From assembly GCF_039962255.1 (NCBI RefSeq), contig NZ_JAMPKY010000005.1:310001-374000 (forward strand): 64,000 bases of DNA, given 5' to 3'. The notes below the pieces were generated by a model. That model did no database searches and was not told the DNA's origin. It saw nothing but the letters and a program-made list of their open reading frames with translations. This DNA is from Leptolyngbya subtilissima AS-A7 (GTDB lineage Bacteria > Cyanobacteriota > Cyanobacteriia > Phormidesmidales > Phormidesmidaceae). Both the position numbers and the translations under genes were made by a program. Shown in pieces: positions 16,331 to 25,044 of this stretch (position 1 is the first letter of the stretch; each line of letters starts with the position of its first letter).

Positions 16331-17052
16331 TGCCGCCCCGGCTCCTGATACACCCCGTAAGCCGCCACAATCCCCAGCAGAAAGCCAAACAAATGCCCCC
16401 ACCAGGCCACCATCGGCTGAGTTGGGAACATGCCAAAAATAAAATAGCTGTAGTTAATCAGCACAAACATCGAAATCAGCAGCGGCACTACCCGACGCTC
16501 CAGCCAGCCAATGCAGAGCAAATAGCCAAACAGGGTGTACACCACGCCACTCAACCCATGCACGCTGCTGGGGCCGAGCAGCCAGGCCACCACGCCACCT
16601 CCTAGCCAGCCCACCAGCAGGGTAATCCAGTAGTCGCGACGGCTTTTGGCCAAAATCAACCAGCTAAAAATGAGGAATCCGATGGTGTTGCCAATCAGGT
16701 GGGCAAACCCCGAGTGAGAGATGGCCGACAAAAAAATGCCTGGTATGCCCTCAATGCTGCGGGGGTGCAGAGGCAGATTCCATCGACCACCAAACACCAC
16801 CTGATCAATCATCTCCTGCGCCCAAGGAATGGCCACAAGATACACCGGCAACAGCGCGTTGCCCTTTAGCCGTTGCATCCAAGGCTGGGGTGCTGGGGCT
16901 GGTTTGTCGGTGGAGTGTCGGGTAGCTGGAGGCGCAGCGGTGTTGAGTTCTGCCTCTAGCTTTTTGAGTTTGGCCTGTAGATCTGCGTCGTCCAAAGAGT
17001 TTGCCTGGCTGGATTTGGGACTATAGCCAGGGTAGCTTTTTCGTTTCCCCAT
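16324..17052 (-). CDS. Rhomboid-family intramembrane serine protease
   Basis: About 242 residues. The N-terminal 75 are soluble and charged, followed by six or so helices. The catalytic features are visible: HLIGNTIGFLIF (the His/Asn oxyanion helix), HGLSGVVYTLFGYL (GxSG nucleophile Ser) and MVAWWGHLFGFLLG (the general-base His). It should cleave transmembrane segments in the inner membrane. The start is set at the ATG at 17052 (MGKRKSYPGYSPK); a longer frame begins ten codons earlier. The gene is convergent with DUF1643 and lies just downstream of a tRNA gene on the same strand. Confidence 0.9.
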   Translation of the reverse strand: MGKRKSYPGYSPKSSQANSLDDADLQAKLKKLEAELNTAAPPATRHSTDKPAPAPQPWMQRLKGNALLPVYLVAIPWAQEMIDQVVFGGRWNLPLHPRSIEGIPGIFLSAISHSGFAHLIGNTIGFLIFSWLILAKSRRDYWITLLVGWLGGGVVAWLLGPSSVHGLSGVVYTLFGYLLCIGWLERRVVPLLISMFVLINYSYFIFGMFPTQPMVAWWGHLFGFLLGIVAAYGVYQEPGRQR

Positions 17053-17166
17053 TGCCCAGTGCCAGGGACCAAAGGCCAACAAGGGTCACAGCTTGGGCAC
17101 AGCAACGGGGGGTTAAGCTGCTGATAGGGGTTATGCCCCAAAGGCTAAACCCTTATGGGCAAACAA

Positions 17167-17239
<73 letters not shown>

Positions 17240-17503
17240 TAACGTAATCACTTTACATTTTATGGGGTATAGGTCGCTCTCAGGGCAGACTAGGGCGAAT
17301 AGAATATTGAAAAAACAGCGGCAAATGCTGCCAGGGCGGTGAGTGCCGCTAAAATAAGTCACTCACTTTATAAAACTCACTGTTTTCGAGGGGTTGCCAA
17401 ACTTTATCCCATCACGATGACGCAGTAATAAGGGTGCGGTTTACCGTTGCAGCCGCCGCCTACTGCAGGTATTCACCTCAGTTAGGAGTCAGCAGGCCAT
17501 AAC

Positions 17504-18172
17504 ATGTTTATCCTCAAGCGGCAGGATGTTGACATCAAAACGATGCACCATCCTCAAAAAGATCAGCAAATTCCAATTTTGTCGTACCAGGGGCAAACCT
17601 TTCGGCTGCTGAGTGTGTTTACCGCCGCCCAGGAAGACGACGCTAGGGCACTGTGGCGCGACCTGACCGACAACCGGGGTAAGGCCTGTGTGCTGCTCGA
17701 AGAACCCGATCGCTTCAGCATCTGGGGCAAAATTCGCCTCGACCAGTTTGATGACGCTGGCCCTGATACAGGCACCCCGCCAGCGGAGGCCACCTACATC
17801 AAAGCCTGCCTGCTGATGCTCCAAGTGCTGTACATGGATGTGGAAGATCTGTTGGGGGCCAAGCAGGCGCGCCAATTTGAGGGTGACATTAGCAAGGTGT
17901 TTGCCGCCTGGAAGTTTCCCCAAGCGGTGACTCCCGATGCAGTCAAGAACTTGCTAACTGTAGACCCGTTGGCGATGCCGCAGTTGCCGCCCTGGCAAGA
18001 TCACCATCTGCAACGTCTGTTAGAAGAAACCCACCGGATGGGCAAGGATTACTTTGGCAACGCCAATTTTGCCGATCGCGCCCTAGAGGCAGTCGAAGAC
18101 CTAACCGCTAATGAACAGGCTCTGTTTCGGCGGTGGTTACAGCAGTCGCCAGGGGGCAAGAGCTGGATTTAG
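17504..18172 (+). CDS. Conserved soluble protein of unknown function
   Basis: A 222-residue soluble protein beginning MFILKRQDVDIKTMHHPQKD. It has an N-terminal beta-rich part (FRLLSVFTAAQEDDARALWR, VLLEEPDRFSIWGKI), then a mainly helical C-terminal half (ACLLMLQVLYMDVEDLLG, WQDHHLQRLLEETHRMGKDY). No catalytic motif or signal peptide is visible. I believe close relatives are confined to cyanobacteria, but I cannot name a characterised member. It is transcribed alone with about 260 bases upstream to the tRNA gene. Confidence 0.8.
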   Translation: MFILKRQDVDIKTMHHPQKDQQIPILSYQGQTFRLLSVFTAAQEDDARALWRDLTDNRGKACVLLEEPDRFSIWGKIRLDQFDDAGPDTGTPPAEATYIKACLLMLQVLYMDVEDLLGAKQARQFEGDISKVFAAWKFPQAVTPDAVKNLLTVDPLAMPQLPPWQDHHLQRLLEETHRMGKDYFGNANFADRALEAVEDLTANEQALFRRWLQQSPGGKSWI

Positions 18173-18423
18173 GGTGGGCAAGGCTTTCTGGCTTGGTCGC
18201 GGGTGACCTCGCAGGAGTTTAAGAATTATTGCTCTGCAAGACTAATTAGGACGATTCTGCCAGGCTGACGGCGCAAGGCAGTGGGGAGTCGGTACAATTC
18301 AGGCGTTGCGCCAGGTCCAGTTTAGGGTCAGGCGATCGCTGCGATAGTGAAGACCTTCCCTTAGGGACAGCCGCAGTTTTCTCGTTGGCATGGATGCCGT
18401 TGAGTTCCGTTAGGAGTGAACCT

Positions 18424-19404
18424 TTGAGCAAGTCATCAACCCCGTCATCTGCTAGTTCCTCGTCTACCCCGCTGTTGGTGGGGGCCTGCATCGCTTGGGG
18501 CGTGGCTACCCTGCTGTTCTTTCTGCTATTTACCGCTCCGGGGGAAGATGGTGCCCAACCTGGTTGGTTTGTGCTGGGCATTAACTTGCTAGAAACCGGC
18601 GCGTTTTTTCTCGCCTCGCTGCTGTGCTTCCGCAACTGGCGCAGTACTCAAATTGTCAGTGGGCGCAACGTCTGGTTTTGGATTGGCCTAGGGCTGTTGT
18701 CCTACGTCTTTGGCAACATTTTCTTTTTCCTCTGGGGCAACGTTTGGGGTCTAGATCCGGCGGTGTCGCTGGGCGACTTTTTCTATATCTTTAGCTATAT
18801 CTTTCTGGCCGCCGGCATGTTTAAGGCGGTGCTGCCCCGACGCTTAAATCTGGAGTTCTCTCAATGGTTGATTGTGGTCGGCATTGGGCTGGGCGGCATT
18901 CTGCTGACGATTTTTGTCAACCTGGCAGCGGCAGAGGCGGCAGTAGTGCCCCCAGCCCCAGCCCCAGCATTCTATTTGGCTCAGGAAGTACCTCCGGCCG
19001 CGCCTGAGGTGGTGCCCCCAGCGGTGCCAGAGCCTGTCACCGAAGCTTCATCGGCCCCCGGCTGGGTACTTCAGCTTGATGCGATCCTTGAACCCCTAGA
19101 GGCTGGGGTGGGCCTGTTGTATCAAATTGGCGACATTGTGCTGCTGATTATTGCCGGCACCCTGCTGGTGGCTTTTTGGGGTGGGCGCTACTCCCAGTCG
19201 TGGAAGCTGATTGCGATCGCCGCCTTCTGTCTTTACATCGCCGATACGTTTTATGCCTACGCCGTCAACACGGACACCTACGTAGAAGGCAGTCTGTGGG
19301 AAGTCTTCTGGACGTTTTCGGCGGTGTTTTTTGGCTTGGGAGCAGTAGTTGAGAACGCTGTTTCTGTGAATTCCCGGCGGAGCCCGCGACGGCGGCGGGG
19401 GTAA
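18424..19404 (+). CDS. Multi-pass membrane protein, cyanobacterial, unknown function
   Basis: About 326 residues with roughly eight hydrophobic helices (LLVGACIAWGVATLLFFLLF, WFWIGLGLLSYVFGNIFFFL, GDFFYIFSYIFLAAGMF and others). A Pro/Ala/Val-rich loop near residues 175-215 divides two membrane halves. A basic tail (NSRRSPRRRRG) ends the protein. I place the start at TTG 18424 because AGGAG precedes it by 8 bases; the longer frame from 18385 has no such site. The function is not known. The next gene starts 43 bases downstream on the same strand, so they may be co-transcribed. Confidence 0.75.
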   Translation: MSKSSTPSSASSSSTPLLVGACIAWGVATLLFFLLFTAPGEDGAQPGWFVLGINLLETGAFFLASLLCFRNWRSTQIVSGRNVWFWIGLGLLSYVFGNIFFFLWGNVWGLDPAVSLGDFFYIFSYIFLAAGMFKAVLPRRLNLEFSQWLIVVGIGLGGILLTIFVNLAAAEAAVVPPAPAPAFYLAQEVPPAAPEVVPPAVPEPVTEASSAPGWVLQLDAILEPLEAGVGLLYQIGDIVLLIIAGTLLVAFWGGRYSQSWKLIAIAAFCLYIADTFYAYAVNTDTYVEGSLWEVFWTFSAVFFGLGAVVENAVSVNSRRSPRRRRG

Positions 19405-19447
19405 GGCGCTCTAGAATGTTAGATGGCATTGTTACGGAACCCATGGC

Positions 19448-20626
19448 ATGGCACCCAAAAAGCTGACCGAGGCTGACAAGACTTCTATCTTGAGCCTGTA
19501 TCGCCAGCCCCAAGAGACCACATCAACCCTAGCGGAACGCTACGGGGTAAGTAACAGCACCATTAGCAGATTGCTCAAAGCCAGTCTGCCTGAAGACGAG
19601 TACAGCATCTTAATTCAGCAAAAGCGAGGCACCACCGATAAGACAATCGTTGTAGACACCGCTGTGGCCGCAGTAGAGCCCACTGTTCCTGCTGTAGTTG
19701 AAGCAGAGCCTGCTGTAGTTGAGCCAGAGCCTGCTGTAGTTGAAGCAGAGCCTGTTGCCGTAGACGCGAAGCCTTCCCCTAAGCCCAAAACCAAGCCTCG
19801 CAGCAAGAGAGCCGCTGAAGTGCTGCCCGAGGCGGCGCCGACTGAGCCCACAGCCCTGCCCATAGCTGAGCCGATCGCAGAAGAGGTAATCGCTAGCGAG
19901 GTTAAACCCCTACGCAAGCGCCGATCGCGAGCGGTGGAAGAGCCCGTGGCAGAGTTCGTAGATGCACCTGCCGAAACGATGGCAGCTTTGCCCACAGTAG
20001 ACCCTGAGCCCGCCCAACTCTCGCTACCAGATCCGGTTCCAGAAAAACCGGCCCGGCCCGTGCTGAAGTCGGCTCAGACTGTCCTCGCTGAGGCCCAAGC
20101 CGCCGCCCCTGAAATCGAACCGGCTGAAGTCCTTGACGTCGCCGAGGCCCTTGAGGATGACTGGGATGACGACACCGTTGGCCTAGACGACGACTACGAT
20201 GACGACGATGACGACGATGACGACAACGTCTATCCTTGGGACAGTGGTAATGGCGCTGCCGCTAACCTCGAAACCCTAGAAATTTTTCCTCTCACGGCGG
20301 CGGCTCTGCCGCCCCTGTGCTACGTCGTTGTAGAGCGCACCTCGTCGGAGCTGGTCGTGTTGCCCCTACGCACCTTCGCGGAGCTGGGCCAAATTCCCGA
20401 AGAAGAAGGAGATGCCCGCACGCTGCCGGTGTTTGAGAACCACAATGTGGCCCGTCGCTTTTCGCGCCGAAACCAGCGGGTGGTCAAAGTGCCCGATGGC
20501 AGTCTGCTGCAAACCACCAGTTCCTATCTGCAGGCGAAAGGCATCACCCGATTGTTTATTGATGGGCAGGTGTTTTCCCTAGGTCAAGACTCCGTAGAGC
20601 CTGTGCTCCCTGTTGGAGACGATTGA
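19448..20626 (+). CDS. HTH protein with heptapeptide repeat and poly-Asp tract
   Basis: A 392-residue protein with four parts. Residues 5-47 form a transposase-like helix-turn-helix (LTEADKTSILSLYRQPQ, then TLAERYGVSNSTISRLLKA), so it probably binds DNA. Residues 82-102 are three 7-residue units of the AVVEAEP type, within a long Pro/Glu/Lys-rich disordered linker that contains basic clusters (KTKPRSKR, LRKRRSR). Residues 236-260 are strongly acidic, including an unbroken run of nine Asp. Residues 275-392 form a compact domain (PPLCYVVVERTSSELVVLPL and the block QVFSLGQDS near the end). The function is unknown; a nucleoid- or transcription-associated role is inference. No transposase catalytic domain is present. 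Confidence 0.82.
   Translation: MAPKKLTEADKTSILSLYRQPQETTSTLAERYGVSNSTISRLLKASLPEDEYSILIQQKRGTTDKTIVVDTAVAAVEPTVPAVVEAEPAVVEPEPAVVEAEPVAVDAKPSPKPKTKPRSKRAAEVLPEAAPTEPTALPIAEPIAEEVIASEVKPLRKRRSRAVEEPVAEFVDAPAETMAALPTVDPEPAQLSLPDPVPEKPARPVLKSAQTVLAEAQAAAPEIEPAEVLDVAEALEDDWDDDTVGLDDDYDDDDDDDDDNVYPWDSGNGAAANLETLEIFPLTAAALPPLCYVVVERTSSELVVLPLRTFAELGQIPEEEGDARTLPVFENHNVARRFSRRNQRVVKVPDGSLLQTTSSYLQAKGITRLFIDGQVFSLGQDSVEPVLPVGDD
19691..19753 (+). repeat. Three 21-bp in-frame tandem repeats
   Basis: Three consecutive 21-base units inside the HTH protein gene encode AVVEAEP, AVVEPEP and AVVEAEP. They differ by only a few bases, so copy number may vary among strains. Confidence 0.7.
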
Positions 20627-20734
20627 CCGATCCACAGGCTAGGCAACAGGCCGCTTAAAGGTTAGCGCTAACCCGGCGCATTTCCTGCAATCTCCCCATA
20701 CACTGGGTCTACTGGCGTTTAACCCTGGGGAAAC

Positions 20735-21295
20735 ATGGATGTACTGCTGCACATTGCCATTGGCATTGGCCTCAGCACCGCCGCCGGGTTTAGAGTTTTG
20801 GTGCCGTTTTTGGTGGCGGGGATGGCTTCCCAACAGGGCTATCTAACCCTGTCCCCTAACATGGCCTGGATGGGAACAACCCCGGCTATTTTGGCCTTTG
20901 CCGCCGCTACAGCCCTAGAGGTGCTGATTTATTTTGTGCCAGTCGTCGATAATTTAATGGATGCAGTGGAGCTGCCAGCAGCGGCGATCGCAGGCACCAT
21001 ACTCACGGCTGCCGTCACAGGTGGCGACATGAACCCCTTTTTGCAGTGGAGCTTGGCCCTGATTGCCGGTGGCGGCGTGGCCAGCAGCACCCAGGCGTTT
21101 ACGGGCTTAGCTCGGCTAGCTTCCACAGCGGCGGGTGGCCCGGTAGGCAACATCGCGGTTTCGACGACCGAGCTGGCCAGCTCGACTATCCTTTCGGTAC
21201 TGGCGATCGCAGTACCGATTCTGGTACTGCTGGTAGTAGGTATGCTGCTGTACCTAGTGTTTCGACGGCGAGGCCGCAAGCAACGGGTTTCCTAA
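20735..21295 (+). CDS. DUF4126-family membrane protein
   Basis: A 186-residue protein with about five helices. It opens MDVLLHIAIGIGLSTAAGFR followed by LVPFLVAGMASQQGYL, the diagnostic N-terminus of DUF4126. VPVVDNLMDAVELPAAAIAG and the Gly/Ala-rich helices that follow complete the pattern. The family is uncharacterised. The C-terminus is basic (RRRGRKQRVS), consistent with a cytosolic end. The gene is followed 63 bases later by the YqjD-like gene in the same direction. Confidence 0.88.
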   Translation: MDVLLHIAIGIGLSTAAGFRVLVPFLVAGMASQQGYLTLSPNMAWMGTTPAILAFAAATALEVLIYFVPVVDNLMDAVELPAAAIAGTILTAAVTGGDMNPFLQWSLALIAGGGVASSTQAFTGLARLASTAAGGPVGNIAVSTTELASSTILSVLAIAVPILVLLVVGMLLYLVFRRRGRKQRVS

Positions 21296-21358
21296 ACCCT
21301 TTGCCCACTAGCTCAGCCACCCTGCCCAACCTTATCCCTATGGGAATCGTCTTGAGCT

Positions 21359-21874
21359 ATGGCTAAAAAAAACACCATCACTCACGCTAAAAAAGCCTTT
21401 AAGCATCAATTCGACGCCATGGTGCCGTTGATTTTATCGGAATGGCCTCAATTAACTGAAGATAATCTGCTGGCCACCAAAGGTGACCTAGAGCTGGCCG
21501 TGGATTATATCAGCAGCGAAATGGATAATACCAAAACCCGCATTCGCCGCCATCTGAACGAGCTAGCTGACCTGGTCGAAGTGGATCCACCGGTTTTGAG
21601 CAATGTCTCTCGCAAGTCTTCCGTCAATGGAATATCGTCTGCCCTAAAATCTACTGTCCTAGACGCTACTGAGCCCTTGGGGGTAAGTAAAACCAGCATT
21701 GACAATCTGCTCGATGACCTCGAATCGCGCACCGAAAACCTAATCCAAGAGCTGAAGGCCGAAATGCTCCCCGAGCTTGAGAAACGCGCTCGCAGCAACC
21801 TGGGGCAAAGCCTGCTAATCGCCCTAGGCCTTGGCTTTGTGTTGGGTCTGATTTTAGGGGGTAAGCGTGGCTAG
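21359..21874 (+). CDS. YqjD/DUF883-like membrane-anchored protein
   Basis: A 171-residue protein. The first 145 residues are soluble, mainly helical and charged (ITHAKKAFKHQFDAMVPLIL, then a long amphipathic helix near 105-145). A C-terminal helix (LLIALGLGFVLGLILGGKRG) anchors it in the membrane. This layout is that of ElaB/YqjD/DUF883 proteins, which in E. coli bind ribosomes in stationary phase; sequence similarity here is weak and the assignment rests on layout and the partner gene. Its last 8 bases overlap the start of a YqjE-like gene, so the two are translationally coupled. Confidence 0.75.
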   Translation: MAKKNTITHAKKAFKHQFDAMVPLILSEWPQLTEDNLLATKGDLELAVDYISSEMDNTKTRIRRHLNELADLVEVDPPVLSNVSRKSSVNGISSALKSTVLDATEPLGVSKTSIDNLLDDLESRTENLIQELKAEMLPELEKRARSNLGQSLLIALGLGFVLGLILGGKRG

Positions 21875-22256
21875 CTCTGACTCCACCTTTGACCAAATTG
21901 AAGGCTACTTTCGACGGCTGTGGCGTCTGATGATGGTGCTAGTCGATACTCACCTCAATGTGGCGGTGCAAGAAGCTAACTACGAAAGCCGACGGCTGAT
22001 CAGCGGGTTTATTCTGCTGGGCATCGGCATCGGTCTGGTTACCACAGCGGTTGTGCTCGGCATCGTCGCCAGCGTGGCGTTTGCTCAGTCTCTAGGGCTG
22101 AGCTGGCTTCAGGCGATCGGGGCCGTAGCTGGGGTCAATCTGCTGCTGGGACTGATATTTCTTACCCTGGGGCGGCTGCGGCTGAGCGGGCCGCTGATGA
22201 TTCAGACCCAGGCTCGCCTCTCGCGATCGATCGCATTGCTAAAGGCCAAAGAGTAA
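21867..22256 (+). CDS. Phage-holin-III/YqjE-like membrane protein
   Basis: A 129-residue protein with a GTG start at 21867 inside the end of the preceding gene. An amphipathic N-terminus (QIEGYFRRLWRLMMVLVDTH) leads to two helices (LISGFILLGIGIGLVTTAVV and AIGAVAGVNLLLGLIFLTLG) separated by a short loop, then a basic tail. This is the YqjE/Phage_holin_3_6 layout. In E. coli yqjE follows yqjD in an operon, which matches the arrangement here. Despite the name, family members are cellular and not lysis proteins. The role is unknown. Confidence 0.75.
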   Translation: MASSDSTFDQIEGYFRRLWRLMMVLVDTHLNVAVQEANYESRRLISGFILLGIGIGLVTTAVVLGIVASVAFAQSLGLSWLQAIGAVAGVNLLLGLIFLTLGRLRLSGPLMIQTQARLSRSIALLKAKE

Positions 22257-22324
22257 TTAGAGCAGTAAGTGGCCTGCAATAAAGAACTTTGCGACCAATG
22301 CCAGACAATACTCAGGCAAGACGC

Positions 22325-22828
22325 TTAGCTCTGCTTTACCATCTTTTGCAGCAGTCCCAACACCTGCTCCATACTTCCCTGAAGGGATCTAATCTCTAGC
22401 TCGATGCGATCGAGCCTCTCCAAGACCTGGTTAGGGTCAGAATTCGGAATCCAAGTTTCGCTGCTGCCAGAAATCTCGTTGGCCTCATTCAGTCTTGCTG
22501 CCAGAGAATCCCAGCTATTCGCCTTAATATCGAAATGAGCCTTAGCGGCTTTGAGAGTCTTAAATTCTTGCTTTAAATCCGCAACTTCATAAGTGGTTGG
22601 AGCCTCGCTCTGATTCCTTTGACTCAAATCCTCTTCGACCATCTCTACTACCTCACCAATAAGCCGATCATGGTTCTGGGCTATCTGAGCTGCTGCACCC
22701 AGTATCCGAGAGGTAGCTTTGATCTGCGTATCCGTTTCCTGCCGTAACGTTTCGGCAATGTTGCGGAGGCGATCGCCCAGGGTCGCAGGTTGTGAAGCCG
22801 GAATTATTGAAGCTGAATCGTTGCTCAT
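22325..22828 (-). CDS. Coiled-coil protein B of a two-gene pair
   Basis: A 167-residue soluble protein, helical almost throughout. Coiled-coil segments cover about residues 17-70 (LGDRLRNIAETLRQETDTQI onward) and 135-165 (NQVLERLDRIELEIRSLQGS onward). A less regular stretch at 75-130 contains Trp and Ser (ANSWDSLAARLNEAN). There is no signal peptide or catalytic motif. It starts 14 bases after the stop of the coiled-coil gene upstream, so the two form one operon. I do not recognise the family. Confidence 0.72.
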   Translation of the reverse strand: MSNDSASIIPASQPATLGDRLRNIAETLRQETDTQIKATSRILGAAAQIAQNHDRLIGEVVEMVEEDLSQRNQSEAPTTYEVADLKQEFKTLKAAKAHFDIKANSWDSLAARLNEANEISGSSETWIPNSDPNQVLERLDRIELEIRSLQGSMEQVLGLLQKMVKQS

Positions 22829-22842
22829 GGATTACCTGTTCT

Positions 22843-23514
22843 TTACTCCGCCAGGATTTCCCTAACAGCAGTCCATATCCGCTGAAACTTTTGCAGCATT
22901 CCTACTGGATTATTGGCCACCTCACCATCAACTGAATCTACTAACCTCTGAATTCGATCCATCCGGGATGCTACATCTTCCAAGCTCTGAATAGCTTGCT
23001 CCTTTTTGGTCAGCGACTCGCGCAGGACGATCGCCATTTGGCCAATCTCTTCCTTCAACCGCTCGTTTTCCCGCTTGCGTCGGGTCTCCCATCCTTTAAT
23101 TCCTGCCTTAGAACGCCGCTCAAATTTCAGCTCTTGCTCAACCTGCTTGTACAGCGCCAGGTAGTTCTGAGACTCTTGGTGAGCTTCGTTGTACTTGACC
23201 TCAAGCTCGCTACTTTTGCCTTTCTCCTCGGTATAAAGCGTCAGATACGAACTCGCCTGCTCTTGGGTTTCCCGAAAGAGAACAATCGTCGATTGCAGCT
23301 TTTCCCCTTGCTCTCGATAAAGCGTTTGGCTTTCCTCTAGCTGTCGCTCTTTCTCGACAACTTGATCCTTAGCCTCATCCCGTTGCGATCGCACGTTAAT
23401 GAGAATCTGCCGAAGCTCGTTGTACGGTATCGGCTCAGCCCGCTTCGCCTGCGGGTGCTGAATCGCGTTGTCGTCGTTTGAATTACGTCTGTCGGCCCGT
23501 CGCATTCCCGGCAT
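22843..23514 (-). CDS. Coiled-coil protein A of a two-gene pair
   Basis: A 223-residue protein. The first 30 residues are basic and polar. Residues 32-145 form a long coiled coil in which a short unit recurs (QESQTLYREQGEKL, QASSYLTLYTEEKG, ESQNYLALYKQVEQ). A basic patch (ERRSKAGIKGWETRRKRENE, 132-151) separates it from a second helix with QRLVDSVDGEV near 190. The basic patch could bind nucleic acid or membrane lipids. It is the first gene of an operon with coiled-coil B. Similar Tyr-containing repeats suggest a filament- or scaffold-forming protein, which is inference. Confidence 0.74.
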   Translation of the reverse strand: MPGMRRADRRNSNDDNAIQHPQAKRAEPIPYNELRQILINVRSQRDEAKDQVVEKERQLEESQTLYREQGEKLQSTIVLFRETQEQASSYLTLYTEEKGKSSELEVKYNEAHQESQNYLALYKQVEQELKFERRSKAGIKGWETRRKRENERLKEEIGQMAIVLRESLTKKEQAIQSLEDVASRMDRIQRLVDSVDGEVANNPVGMLQKFQRIWTAVREILAE

Positions 23515-23598
23515 TTATAGACACCCTTCCCACGGCTGTATTAACCTCTTCCTGTTGAGAATGCCCCTGTCCGGAAGCTGAAGACCAAAACAGCAGCC

Positions 23599-24426
23599 CT
23601 AATCTTGCTGGGTTGAAAATTGGCGTGCTCCGATCGCCGCCAGCACCCCTGCCACCGCTAGCAAAATGGGGATTGAGTACCAGGGAAATTCGCCCAGGGG
23701 CTTGTAGGCGGCTGCCCGTAGGCCAATGGTGGTGTAGGTCAGCGGCAGCAGGTAAACGATCGCCTTCAATGCTACAGGCAGCGTGCCGGGGTCAAAGAAC
23801 GTGCCGCCTAAAAACGACATCGGCACAATCAAAAAGTTGTTGAACAGGCCAACGCTTTCGAGGGATTTTACGTTGAGCCCGACAATGACTCCCAAACCGG
23901 CGAACACGGCACAGTTAAGCACCACCAGCAGCAAAAACAGGGGATTCACAAAGCTCCAAAACCGCCCGGTGAAGAGAATTGCCACCAGGATCACCGAGCC
24001 TGCCGTCATCATCCCGCGCACGATGCCTGCCAGCATTTTGCCCAGGTGCAGCGCTAGGGGGTGCACCGGGTAGAGCAGCATTTCCTCAAAGGTCTTGGTG
24101 AACAGGCGATCGCCGCAGATCGAAAACGTGGTGCCACCAAAGCTAATCACCATCGACGACAGCGCCACCATACCCGGCAAAATAAACTCTAGATAGTTCT
24201 CGCCTGCTGAGGGAGTAGTCACCTGGTCGATGGCGCTGCCCAGGCCCAAGCCAAAGGCCAGGATGTAGATCAGCGGTGACACCAGCCCCGATGCTGCCAC
24301 CTGTGGGATGCGCACCCGCAAATCGAGCCAGTCGCCCCAGAACACGGTGAGCATATCAACCCAGAGGGTCCGTAGAGGCAGAGCCTCGACCTGACGCAGG
24401 CGAGGACGGGAAAGAATATTGGTCAC
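23599..24426 (-). CDS. ABC-2 type transporter permease
   Basis: A 275-residue membrane protein with six helices. The block PGMVALSSMVISFGGTTFSI, the amphipathic segment FTKTFEEMLLYPVHPLALHL and the late PMSFLGGTFFDPGTLP are typical of ABC-2 permeases of the NodJ/DrrB class, in which they drive export of lipids, polysaccharides or drugs. No ATPase gene is adjacent, so its partner must be elsewhere. The substrate is unknown. The start ATG at 24426 fits the first conserved residues. Confidence 0.88.
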   Translation of the reverse strand: MTNILSRPRLRQVEALPLRTLWVDMLTVFWGDWLDLRVRIPQVAASGLVSPLIYILAFGLGLGSAIDQVTTPSAGENYLEFILPGMVALSSMVISFGGTTFSICGDRLFTKTFEEMLLYPVHPLALHLGKMLAGIVRGMMTAGSVILVAILFTGRFWSFVNPLFLLLVVLNCAVFAGLGVIVGLNVKSLESVGLFNNFLIVPMSFLGGTFFDPGTLPVALKAIVYLLPLTYTTIGLRAAAYKPLGEFPWYSIPILLAVAGVLAAIGARQFSTQQD

Positions 24427-24545
24427 GACATCATTTGCAACGCTTCTTAATAGTCTAAGGCGTAGGGGTATTCTCGCCAGATCGACCGGCTATTGGTCGC
24501 CAGGAGCTTTATGGTAAGAGGCGGCGATGTCGAATTAGACCCTCC

Positions 24546-24758
24546 CTAGGGGTTAAAAAGTTCATCCTCATTGCCAACCCACCACTCTCCCAAGCCCATC
24601 AGCTCCTTGTGCAGAGCCTGGAGCTCTTCCATGTAGAGTTCAGGGGGAGTGGTGTCTTTGCGCTCTTCTAGCTTTTTCAAACGCAGCAGCACCAACAGCC
24701 AGGGTTTAGAGATGCCATCTCTGGCTTCTATGAATTGGGCAAGCTCGCGACTGTCCAT
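24546..24758 (-). CDS. Small conserved hypothetical protein
   Basis: A 70-residue soluble protein, MDSRELAQFIEARDGISKPW at the start and a Trp/acidic end (LGEWWVGNEDELFNP). The middle is helical and charged (LLVLLRLKKLEERKD). The start at 24758 gives a compact acidic protein; the frame continues to 24845 but that part looks non-coding. I recognise no domain, though short proteins with this ending seem familiar from cyanobacteria. Confidence 0.65.
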   Translation of the reverse strand: MDSRELAQFIEARDGISKPWLLVLLRLKKLEERKDTTPPELYMEELQALHKELMGLGEWWVGNEDELFNP

Positions 24759-25044
24759 TGTTAACCTGCGGCTGAGGGTATGAATTACTGTAACAGCGGT
24801 GCCAACGGTCTGCCTGACCCGCTCTACAGCCAGGGTTGTATACATCTATTGCGTTAGAGACATGAAAAGTTAGATTAGGTTGTGGGCTGATCCCCAGATT
24901 TTTAGCATGGAGATGTGCGGCGCGTTGGCGAAGCCTGATCTGGGCAAGATCGCCGGTCTCCAGCTACTTAGAAATTTCAGCAGTCCTTACGAGTGGAGCG
25001 TTTCGGTCGCACAGCCTTTGCGAGTACTTCTTTGAGGTGGCGAC

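Noticed and set aside
21867-22256. Prophage holin
   Set aside because: No phage genes are nearby, and the layout matches cellular YqjE-like proteins coupled to a YqjD-like gene.
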